Of a DNA stretch of 5,467 bases, positions 1 through 5,432 are shown piece after piece; position 1 is the first letter of the stretch, and every line of letters starts with the position of its first letter. The translations under genes were made by a program, and so were the position numbers. Origin of the DNA: CAYNTH01 sp964427055 (GTDB taxonomy: Archaea; Aenigmatarchaeota; Aenigmatarchaeia; CG10238-14; SCSR01); NCBI GenBank assembly GCA_964427055.1, contig CAYRSQ010000055.1, positions 1 to 5,467 of the forward strand, read 5' to 3'. Under the pieces are notes generated by a model. The model ran no database searches, was not told where the DNA came from, and worked only from the letters and a program-made list of their open reading frames with translations.

Positions 1-55
1 TCTCTTTGGTCAGGAAGTATCCGATATTGAAAATTTCCTCACCGAGCATTTCCAT
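1..55 (-). CDS. Possible 5' end of a divergent gene (partial, unknown)
   Basis: Reading leftwards, an ATG at 55-53 opens a frame that stays open to the window edge, giving MEMLGEEIFNIGYFLTKE (18 residues). A second in-frame ATG lies at 49-47. A purine-rich AGGGGG-type ribosome binding site sits a few bases upstream (complement of about 57-63), and a sigma70-like promoter is seen further upstream (88-116). The product is not recognised and too little is visible to assign a function. The competing reading is a plus-strand C-terminus: frame 2 is open from base 2 to a TAA at 74-76 and would end in a Pro/His/Phe-rich tail (HFHFPPAPF). Only one of the two is likely to be real. The start signals slightly favour the minus strand. 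Confidence 0.35.
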   Translation of the reverse strand, partial: MEMLGEEIFNIGYFLTKE

Positions 56-87
56 TTTCCCCCTGCCCCATTTTAAAGGTTACCCCT

Positions 88-116
88 ATAATATTATTAA
101 AAAAGGGGAAAATCAA
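88..116 (-). promoter_or_regulatory. Candidate sigma70-type promoter, leftward
   Basis: On the minus strand, TTGATT (complement of 111-116) is followed after exactly 17 bases by TATTAT (complement of 88-93). These match the -35 and -10 consensus at 4 and 5 of 6 positions. Transcription would start near 81 and reach the ribosome binding site and ATG of the possible divergent gene at 55. The surrounding DNA is so AT-rich that chance matches are common, so this is suggestive only. Confidence 0.3.
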
Positions 117-122
117 GCTTTA

Positions 123-140
123 TTTTAACATTTGTTAAAA
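123..140. repeat. Perfect 7-bp inverted repeat, possible operator
   Basis: TTTTAAC at 123-129 and GTTAAAA at 134-140 are exact reverse complements separated by ATTT. The G/C content is too low for a strong intrinsic terminator. A dyad of this size between two possible divergent promoters would fit a repressor operator, but no regulator is seen in the window. Confidence 0.35.
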
Positions 141-200
141 AAATAATCAGTTAAGAAATCAATAGGTTATAAAGTATTTGGTGTTTTTCTCATTTTTTTC

Positions 201-228
201 TTGTCTGACCATAAAAAAACACTAATAT
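201..228 (+). promoter_or_regulatory. Candidate promoter for the terminase operon
   Basis: TTGTCT at 201-206 and TAATAT at 223-228 are spaced by 16 bases and each match the sigma70 consensus at 4 of 6 positions. Transcription would start around 235, giving a leader of about 65 bases before the ATG at 302. That leader contains the small AGGGA/TCCCT dyad at 239-252. The AT-rich background makes this a weak call. Confidence 0.3.
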
Positions 229-301
229 TGGAGTCATAAGGGAAATATCCCTAAAAACTATACATAACTATCCAATAATATTGAGAAAATAAAGAAAAAC
301 A

Positions 302-751
302 ATGGTCAGGACTAAAAACTCTATAAATCCTCCCAATAAACCTCAAAATAAAGGGGGGAGACCAAAGAAGGAAATAAACTATAAGGTCCTGGATGGCCTA
401 TGTAAGATACAGTGTACAGGGGCAGAGTGCTCCAGTATTCTGAACATATCCTATGAGGTCCTTGATGTTAAGTTATTGGAAGAACAGGGAATGGGTTTCC
501 AAGACTATTGGGCTATTAAAAGCGCTGGAGGGAGACAGAGCCTAAGGCGTAAGCAGTTCCAGTTAGCCCTCAAAGGGGATAAGACAATGTTGGTATGGCT
601 TGGGAAGCAATACCTGGGTCAGGCAGAGAAGCATGAATTATCCGGGGCCGGTGGTAATCCTATCAGGACAGACCAAAGAGTGACACTGAGTGGAATGACG
701 GATGAGGCATTGGAATTATTAGAGCAGGCTTTATCAGGTAAGAAAGAGTAA
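302..751 (+). CDS. Phage terminase small subunit (DNA-binding)
   Basis: This 149-residue protein is the likely DNA-recognition subunit of the packaging motor; it would bind the phage pac or cos site and hand the DNA to the large subunit. A basic N-terminal tail (residues 1-23, with GGRPKKE at 18-24) leads into a helix-turn-helix-like segment around residues 27-57 (IQCTGAECSSILNISYEVLD). A conserved-looking block follows at residues 80-107, containing SLRRKQFQLALKGDKTML and WLGKQYLGQ, which I recognise from HTH-type small terminases. The C-terminal helix (residues 131-149) may contact the large subunit. The ATG at 302 has only a poor, A-rich ribosome binding site (GAAAAAC upstream). The large terminase gene starts 28 bases after its stop, which strongly supports the assignment. 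The low-complexity Asn/Pro/Lys N-terminus leaves the exact start slightly uncertain. Confidence 0.88.
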   Translation: MVRTKNSINPPNKPQNKGGRPKKEINYKVLDGLCKIQCTGAECSSILNISYEVLDVKLLEEQGMGFQDYWAIKSAGGRQSLRRKQFQLALKGDKTMLVWLGKQYLGQAEKHELSGAGGNPIRTDQRVTLSGMTDEALELLEQALSGKKE

Positions 752-779
752 TTCATTTTACACTGGGGGCACAAGCAGG

Positions 780-2330
780 GTGTTGAATAGTTCCGCTCAA
801 ATACTGAAGAGAACCAAATATCCTATACAAGAGAGAGTCCAACGACTTTGCTCCACTTATAACCTTACAGAGGTTCGGGCGGAGAAATGTCGGCGGTCTC
901 TTTTTTATTTTATGAAGGAGTTTTGGCAGGAAGTATCTACGGATGAGTTTAAACCAAATTGGCACATAGAATACCTCTGTAGGGAATTGGAGAAGTTAGC
1001 CCGCCAAGTGGCTGATAATAAACCGCGTGAATATGACCTTATAATTAATGTTCCCCCAGGTACCACCAAATCAATAACCTGCTCGGTAATGTTTGAGCCT
1101 TGGTGCTGGACTAATTGGCATTGGATACGTTTTATTGTTTCTTCCTATTCTGATAGTCTGTCATTGGAGCATGCTGAGTTTAGCAGGGATATTGTAAGGT
1201 CAAAGAAATTTCAGACCTACTTCCCCGACCTGGACATAAAGCAGGATAAGGATACCAAGTCAAATTTCCGATTGGTAAGGAAAGAGTTTAATGAAGCAGG
1301 TCGGGTGACAAAGATTAATTTTGGTGGTAATAGATATTCCACATCCGTTGGTGGTACCCTGACTGGATTTCATGCTCATATTCTAATCGTTGATGACCCT
1401 CTCAATCCTCAACAAGCTGCAAGTAAAGTAAAATTAAATACGGCGAATAGATGGATTGAACAAACCCTCTCGACCAGAAAGGTTGACAAGGCCGTTACTC
1501 CTACAATAATGATTATGCAGAGGCTTCATCAGGATGACCCCACGGGTCATATGTTAGCCAAGAAGAAGGCCAATGTTAAATTAATATGCCTACCCGGAGA
1601 AATACGTAATTATGCCAAACAGGTAAATCCCCCCGAACTCAAAGACCTATATGAGGATGGTTTATTAGACCCAGTGAGAATGTCGTGGCCCGTACTAAAA
1701 GACCTTGAGGCCGACCTGGGTCAATATGGCTATGCTGGACAAATAGGGCAGAATCCTACACCACCCGGTGGTGGTATGTTTAAAGTTGACTTCTTTCAAA
1801 TCATTGACTCTTTGCCCATCCCTGTTAACTTTATGCAGATAGTTCGATATTGGGATAAGGCTGGGACTCCTGGTAGTGGGGCCTATACTGCTGGGGTGAG
1901 AATGATTAAGCTGAAGAATGGCAAGTTTATCATTACTGATTGCAAGCGTGGGCAATGGTCTGCGGAAGTAAGGGAAGATATAATCAAAGGAAGGGCGGAG
2001 GCGGATGTGCAGGAAGGAGTAATCTCTACACGGGTATTTGTTGAGCAGGAGCCAGGTAGTGGTGGAAAAGAAAGTGCGGATGCAACTATCAGAAATCTGG
2101 CTGGTCACTCGGCTGGTAAGGATCGTCCTGTAGGAGATAAGGTCTATCGTGCCGACCCTTACTCAGTCCAAGTTAATAATGGTAATGTGATGTTATTGCG
2201 TGGTGACTGGAATCATGAGTTCATTGAGGAGCATCGGTTCTTTCCCTTCTCTACTTATAAGGATCAAGTGGATGCCGCAAGTGGGGCATTTAAAGAATTG
2301 GCTGGTAAGAGAGTAGCAAAATCATGGTAA
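780..2330 (+). CDS. Phage terminase large subunit (packaging ATPase/nuclease)
   Basis: This 516-residue protein is the packaging motor that translocates DNA into the prohead through ATP hydrolysis and cuts the concatemer. The ATPase domain shows a Walker A variant, VPPGTTKS (91-98; Thr replaces the usual second Gly, as I recall in this terminase group). It also has Walker B ILIVDDP (201-207) and a coupling motif around TIMIMQRLHQDDPTG (242-256). The C-terminal RNase H-like nuclease domain, of the psiM2 ORF9 type, shows YWDKA (Asp359), VEQEPGSGGK (Glu422/Glu424) and KDQVDA (Asp495/Asp498), which are probable metal ligands. The length is normal and both domains look intact. The start is GTG at 780 with a weak AGCAGG site; no ATG, GTG or TTG lies further upstream in this frame, and the next ATG (residue 45) would cut into the conserved N-terminus. 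The gene ends with three tandem in-frame stops (TAATAATAA). Confidence 0.96.
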   Translation: MLNSSAQILKRTKYPIQERVQRLCSTYNLTEVRAEKCRRSLFYFMKEFWQEVSTDEFKPNWHIEYLCRELEKLARQVADNKPREYDLIINVPPGTTKSITCSVMFEPWCWTNWHWIRFIVSSYSDSLSLEHAEFSRDIVRSKKFQTYFPDLDIKQDKDTKSNFRLVRKEFNEAGRVTKINFGGNRYSTSVGGTLTGFHAHILIVDDPLNPQQAASKVKLNTANRWIEQTLSTRKVDKAVTPTIMIMQRLHQDDPTGHMLAKKKANVKLICLPGEIRNYAKQVNPPELKDLYEDGLLDPVRMSWPVLKDLEADLGQYGYAGQIGQNPTPPGGGMFKVDFFQIIDSLPIPVNFMQIVRYWDKAGTPGSGAYTAGVRMIKLKNGKFIITDCKRGQWSAEVREDIIKGRAEADVQEGVISTRVFVEQEPGSGGKESADATIRNLAGHSAGKDRPVGDKVYRADPYSVQVNNGNVMLLRGDWNHEFIEEHRFFPFSTYKDQVDAASGAFKELAGKRVAKSW

Positions 2331-2354
2331 TAATAATTTACAGGAGGTAGTAAG

Positions 2355-2645
2355 ATGGAAAGAGAATTTAGTGCAACATTTGATGCGGCTGCTGAGGCCA
2401 CTGGATGGATAAGCCCAGCTAAGAATAAAGGCAAGAGCTTGGGTCTGAGTATTGAAGTGTCCAGCGATTGGTCTGGTACCATTATATTACAGCGAACACG
2501 AGACAATGGTGTGACAGTGAAAGATGTATCTTCCTTCACTGATGACATCGAGACCAATGTTCAGGATGCAAATGATGGTGTAATGTATCGATTGTACTGT
2601 TCAGTCTGTTCGGCTGGGGAAGCAGAAGGATCTTTATATCGTTAA
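2355..2645 (+). CDS. Small beta-rich phage structural-type protein
   Basis: A 96-residue acidic protein with no signal peptide or membrane segment. It alternates short hydrophobic strands and turns. Residues 38-80 (SDWSGTIILQRTRDNG, then a Val/Thr-rich strand and ending near YRL) resemble small phage proteins that carry an 'SGT..LQRS.DGG.TW' pattern followed by a 'YRL' strand and a final 'GSL/GTV' strand. These are usually annotated as hypothetical or minor structural proteins, possibly Ig-like. The start is well supported by AGGAGG at 2342-2347, seven bases before the ATG. It sits 24 bases after the large terminase and 18 bases before the adhesin, so co-transcription is likely. A role in the virion (decoration, connector or fibre base) is inferred from position and fold pattern only. 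Confidence 0.75.
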   Translation: MEREFSATFDAAAEATGWISPAKNKGKSLGLSIEVSSDWSGTIILQRTRDNGVTVKDVSSFTDDIETNVQDANDGVMYRLYCSVCSAGEAEGSLYR

Positions 2646-2663
2646 GGAAGGAGGTATTGTAAA

Positions 2664-4910
2664 ATGAAACGAATTTGGCTATACATTTTAATATTTTTAC
2701 TAATGGCTGGCGGTGCTGTTTTTGCCCAACCATTACATCCTCCAGTCGGCTATGAGATTAGTCAGACTCCAAAGTCAAATGCTGTACCACGGGCCAATAC
2801 GGCTGGTAAATTAAGTTCTGGATGGTTACTTTCTACTGTAGGGGATGTACTTGGGCCAGCAACTAATTCAGCGGATTATCTTCCTCAGTGGAATGGAGCA
2901 AACAGTAAAACTCTTAAAAATGGATTGCCTGTAAATGCAACTCCGGGTGCGTCAACAGTTCCTTTGTCTGATATAGGAGCCAAACTTGATGCGTGGGTAA
3001 CTTCTGCTACAGAATCTGCAAAAGGTTTAATTGAACTTGCCACCGATGCCGAAACGGTAACAGGCACGGCTACGGATAAGGCTACGACTCCGGCGAACAT
3101 CAAGGCGGTATTGGATTTTAACAATGTTGGGAAAATCGGAACACCTGGACAAATCGGGTTTGGCGTTGGTATCTGTCCGGTAGCAAATCTTCCTTCCGGA
3201 TTTACACCGATGGATGGCTATAACCAAGTTTGGCATCCCAACTACGGAAATTACCAGTACGCCGATGGTTCGATAATGGTTTTTGTGCCCAAGTTTTACT
3301 ATCGGATGCACACGTGGGCAACCAACCAGATCACAGCAATTACGCAAGCAAATCCCGCTGCTGTAACGCAGACTGGGCACGGTTACGTTAACGGGGATAT
3401 AATTTTTATCTGCAACGTAGGCGGCATGACGCAGGTTAATAACCTGTTTTTTACGGTAACACGGGTTAATGATAACTCTTACACTATCGGGGTAGATTCA
3501 TCCGGGTATGGAGTTTATAGCGGCTCCGCTGGCGACTCCACCAAAGGATTTGGAACTGGTTTTGAGTTTAATAAAACCCTGATCACTCACGGGAAAAACT
3601 CAATATCAATCAGAGGCACAGAAACCTACGCTACCGAGGAATTGGCTAACGTTGATGGTTACGCCCTGCACAGGGCTTTTTGGGATGGTAATGTCGAGCA
3701 AGTAGGGTTTTTCGTCGATAAATACAAATGCAGCAAAAATGCCTGGGGCGCTACAGGTTACATCGCCTCATCTTTACCAAACGGCAAGCCGCTGTCATCT
3801 GCGTCAACGCATAATCCCTTCGCCGACCTGACCGGCGGCGCGAATTTTTATTACTCCGCGATTGATCTGGCGCACAGAAGGGATGGTGTTAATGGAGCGG
3901 TTAACGCATCGTCGAGATTTTTCTGCGCGTCGCAGTTTGTTCGCTCGGCGTTGGCGATGCTCTCCCTGGCGCACGGGCAATACAGTCAGACCGATACCTA
4001 CTGCGCCTGGTACCACGCGACTTATAATTATCCGAAGGGCAATAATTCTAACGCGCTCAAAGACACAGATGACGCGACGGTCACTTACACATCAGATGGG
4101 TATAGTAATTCCGGGCGCACCGGATCGGGGGTGGCTTTGGAGAAAACGACACATAACGGACAGTCCTGCGGAGCCGCAGATTTAAATGGTGGAATGTACG
4201 AAATCTCAATCGGCGTAACCGCTATAGCCCCTGCCGCATTAACTATTGACGGAATTACTGCTGCTAACCCGGCGGAAATATCCGTCACCGCAGATCATGG
4301 GCTGACAACGGGCGACTTTGTGCAGATAGCAGCTATTGCGGCCGGGACTCTGGCTACCGCCATAAATGATAAAATATGGCAGATCACAACCACAGTCAAT
4401 ACGAAGCATTTTACCATTGTGTTAGATAGCAGTGGGTTATCCGCATGGGGATCGGGTGGAACGGTTCAAAAAGGTGTATTCTACGCCGCTAAAAAAGCAA
4501 CCGCCATGAAAACGTTTACGGCCGGCGCTACCGTAGCTACAGACCACTGGGGCGCAACCGGCGTTGCGGCAATGATGGATTCATTAACCCCGCCGTTTAA
4601 GAGTGGATATGCGTACGGGATGCGCTTTGGTTCTGGCGTCAACCAGGTTTTGTCACCCTCTACGTCCGGCGCAGGATGGGTTTTGACCGGGCTTGGAATC
4701 CCGCAAGATGAGACAGGCGTTGACGCGACAGGCACAAACCTATTCGGCAAAGACTATTTCTATCAATACATTGTTAGTGATTTGTGCCTGCTCACGGCCG
4801 GCGCTTGGAGCAACAGCTCGTCTGCGGGAGTTTGGAATGTCTATTGGAACAGCAATCGAACGAATTCGCCCCACTATGTCGGTTTTCGCGCGGCCTGTTA
4901 CCCTGATTAA
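2664..4910 (+). CDS. Exported tail-fibre-like adhesin; putative DGR target protein
   Basis: A 748-residue protein, probably a receptor-binding or surface-displayed adhesin. Residues 1-21 form a classic signal peptide: Lys-Arg, a hydrophobic core at 4-18, and a VFA|Q cleavage-type site. Residues 30-150 resemble phage tail-fibre linkers, including SAKGLIELATDAETVTGT (118-135) and TTPANIKAVL. From about residue 165 there is an FGE-sulfatase/C-type-lectin-like fold: FVPKFYYR (207-214), GFFVDKYKCSKN (348-359), LAMLSLAHGQYS (430-441), GAADLNGGMYEI (503-514) and terminal VGFRAACYPD. Two FCCH-like beta modules are inserted at about 221-292 and 526-604. The C-terminal end (713-744) resembles a DGR variable region. 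The ATG follows a perfect AAGGAGGT (2648-2655). Base composition rises in G+C from about 3030 onward, suggesting that the C-terminal part was acquired separately. An ordinary, non-diversified fibre with the same fold is the main alternative. Confidence 0.88.
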   Translation: MKRIWLYILIFLLMAGGAVFAQPLHPPVGYEISQTPKSNAVPRANTAGKLSSGWLLSTVGDVLGPATNSADYLPQWNGANSKTLKNGLPVNATPGASTVPLSDIGAKLDAWVTSATESAKGLIELATDAETVTGTATDKATTPANIKAVLDFNNVGKIGTPGQIGFGVGICPVANLPSGFTPMDGYNQVWHPNYGNYQYADGSIMVFVPKFYYRMHTWATNQITAITQANPAAVTQTGHGYVNGDIIFICNVGGMTQVNNLFFTVTRVNDNSYTIGVDSSGYGVYSGSAGDSTKGFGTGFEFNKTLITHGKNSISIRGTETYATEELANVDGYALHRAFWDGNVEQVGFFVDKYKCSKNAWGATGYIASSLPNGKPLSSASTHNPFADLTGGANFYYSAIDLAHRRDGVNGAVNASSRFFCASQFVRSALAMLSLAHGQYSQTDTYCAWYHATYNYPKGNNSNALKDTDDATVTYTSDGYSNSGRTGSGVALEKTTHNGQSCGAADLNGGMYEISIGVTAIAPAALTIDGITAANPAEISVTADHGLTTGDFVQIAAIAAGTLATAINDKIWQITTTVNTKHFTIVLDSSGLSAWGSGGTVQKGVFYAAKKATAMKTFTAGATVATDHWGATGVAAMMDSLTPPFKSGYAYGMRFGSGVNQVLSPSTSGAGWVLTGLGIPQDETGVDATGTNLFGKDYFYQYIVSDLCLLTAGAWSNSSSAGVWNVYWNSNRTNSPHYVGFRAACYPD
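3324..3539 (+). repeat. FCCH-like beta module, copy 1, inside the adhesin
   Basis: Residues about 221-292 of the adhesin match a recurrent phage module: an 'ITAITQANPA' opening, an HG(Y/L)..GD segment (HGYVNGDII), an FTVT strand, then 'YTIGVDSSGYGVYSG'. The pattern resembles the FCCH-type domain often found in phage tail proteins. It lies between FYYRMHTW and the FEFNKTLITHG segment of the surrounding fold, so it appears as a domain insertion. It is homologous at protein level to the copy at 4239-4475, with little obvious DNA identity. Confidence 0.65.
4239..4475 (+). repeat. FCCH-like beta module, copy 2, inside the adhesin
   Basis: Residues about 526-604 repeat the plan of copy 1: ITAANPAEISVT, HGLTTGDFVQI, a 'WQITTTV' strand, and 'FTIVLDSSGLSAWG'. 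It interrupts the lectin-like fold right after the conserved GGMYEISIG segment and before GVFYAAKK. The two copies share ANPA, HG..xGD and DSSG at the same spacing order but differ in the middle loops, so the duplication is old or the copies were acquired independently. Confidence 0.65.
4800..4895 (+). other. Putative DGR variable region (VR) with G/C-only run
   Basis: Adhesin codons 713-744. In DGRs a reverse transcriptase copies a template repeat with adenine-specific errors and the cDNA replaces the VR, changing surface residues of a C-type-lectin fold. Here, of 24 codons (715-738), 15 end in C or T. Five are AAC/AAT, and six more are one base from AAY (AGC at 716, 718 and 730; TAT at 727 and 738; CAC at 737). 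Invariant-looking Trp, Gly and Val codons are interspersed. The segment ends in GFRAA, encoded by a tract with nine consecutive G/C bases (4887-4895), comparable in place to the GC element of a known IMH site. No template copy was found in this window. Confidence 0.6.
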
Positions 4911-4927
4911 ATTGGAAATTTAAAGGG
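4901..4927 (+). repeat. Hairpin immediately after the putative VR
   Basis: CCCT (4901-4904) pairs with AGGG (4924-4927), and TTAAATT (4907-4913) pairs with AATTTAA (4917-4923). The loop is GGA, with a two-base GA bulge on the left arm. The 11-bp stem spans the adhesin stop codon and begins five bases after the G/C-only run. No U-tract follows, so it is not a standard intrinsic terminator. In phage BPP-1 a DNA hairpin just after the IMH is needed for efficient retrohoming, and this element has the right place for that role, though its stem is AT-rich. A role in mRNA stability is the alternative. Confidence 0.6.
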
Positions 4928-5036
4928 CTTAGATGAGTGTTGCAAAGAATGCTCCCGGAAACTACGAATGGAATATTACAAAAGAAAAAAGGTGAATTAA
5001 CGTATATGATTAAGATTTTAAAGGAGGAAATCGCAC
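4911..5036 (+). other. Spacer between adhesin and next gene, with tiny ORFs
   Basis: A 126-base spacer. Beyond the hairpin it contains a 20-codon ORF at 4933-4995 (MSVAKNAPGN..., with AAAGGG at 4922-4927 as a possible ribosome binding site). The adhesin frame itself stays open for 29 codons past its TAA, up to another TAA at 4998-5000, and would add a Lys-rich tail with a CCKEC cluster. Neither is convincing as a gene. The right end carries the AAGGAGG ribosome binding site (5021-5027) of the following gene. No template-repeat copy of the VR was seen here. Confidence 0.5.
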
Positions 5037-5432
5037 ATGGTAAAACTTTACAAATACCGAAAAATTACCGATGCCATAACTACATACTGTCTTATTGAGC
5101 CTGACTATAACCTGCTGAAGACCAAGGAGCGAGTTCAAGAACTTGCCACTATCGACGGCTGGACGTATGTGAGTGTGCCTGATTCGATTATACTGCCGGA
5201 GCAGCCCCCACAGATATATCTGGTAGAGACTGAAGTACCACAGGTTGCCCTGATTAATGAGCAGGTCGTGGAGAGGATCAGACGAAAATATTCAATTAAC
5301 GATGAAATAAAAATGCTGCGCGTCGACCCGCCCAAAACAACGGCAGAATTCGTTGCATACAATAATTACGCCGAGGAGTGCCGTGTTTGGGGAGAAAGTG
5401 AAAAAACGAAGCTGTTGAAGTCAACAAAATGA
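5037..5432 (+). CDS. Hypothetical protein, possible fibre-assembly accessory
   Basis: A 131-residue soluble-looking protein with no signal peptide or membrane segment. The N-terminal half (residues 1-65) is mixed alpha/beta, with GWTYVSVPDS and a Pro-rich LPEQPPQ stretch. The C-terminal half (72-131) is charged and mostly helical: INEQVVERIRRKYS, then NDEIKMLRVDPP, then FVAYNNYAEECRVWGESEKTK. I do not recognise the family with certainty. The C-terminal helical pattern ending in 'Y..YxEECRxWG' resembles small proteins found after tail-fibre genes, some of which act as fibre chaperones or caps. It does not look like the DGR accessory protein Avd, a four-helix bundle, despite the similar size and position. 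The start is supported by AAGGAGG at 5021-5027, nine bases before the ATG. It overlaps the next gene by four bases. Confidence 0.78.
   Translation: MVKLYKYRKITDAITTYCLIEPDYNLLKTKERVQELATIDGWTYVSVPDSIILPEQPPQIYLVETEVPQVALINEQVVERIRRKYSINDEIKMLRVDPPKTTAEFVAYNNYAEECRVWGESEKTKLLKSTK

Larger units (their letters stand above)
77..301. other. AT-rich intergenic region upstream of the terminase genes
   Basis: About 225 bases with no convincing coding frame, much richer in A and T than the flanking genes and full of homopolymeric A and T runs. It holds several short inverted repeats: CCCCT/AGGGG at 83-87 and 104-108, TTTTAAC/GTTAAAA at 123-129 and 134-140, and AGGGA/TCCCT at 239-243 and 248-252. It also has candidate promoters on both strands. 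The motif TAATATTG occurs at 223-230 and again near 277-284. This looks like a regulatory region between a left-hand gene and the packaging operon. No tRNA or attachment-site core was recognised. Confidence 0.6.

Noticed and set aside
2..76. Plus-strand C-terminal fragment in frame 2 ending at TAA 74-76.
   Set aside because: It is open and protein-like, but the opposite strand has a start codon, ribosome binding site and promoter-like signal over the same bases. With only 24 codons it cannot be separated from a shadow frame, so it is only mentioned as the alternative.
91..98. Residues 91-98 of the large terminase (in the gene at 780-2330; coordinates here are residues): VPPGTTKS lacks the second glycine of a standard Walker A, suggesting a defective ATPase.
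   Set aside because: I recall this PPGTTKS form in the psiM2 ORF9-type large terminases, and the other ATPase and nuclease motifs are intact, so it is a family variant and not damage.
11..937. An 11-base direct repeat, CAGGAAGTATC, at 11-21 and 927-937.
   Set aside because: The second copy is inside the conserved large terminase coding sequence, flanks do not extend the match convincingly, and there is no sign of a mobile element or attachment site.
1695..2108. A 137-codon minus-strand open frame opposite the large terminase nuclease domain.
   Set aside because: It overlaps the most conserved part of the terminase, has no family resemblance and no start signals; it is a shadow.
3862..4185. 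A 107-codon plus-strand open frame inside the adhesin gene, rich in Arg and Thr.
   Set aside because: It lies entirely within the adhesin in another frame, has no ribosome binding site, and its composition is what an out-of-frame reading of this GC-richer segment would give.
4901..4927. Reading the hairpin as an ordinary rho-independent terminator.
   Set aside because: The lower stem has only three G:C pairs, the upper seven are all A:T, and no run of T follows; the downstream gene also appears to belong to the same module.
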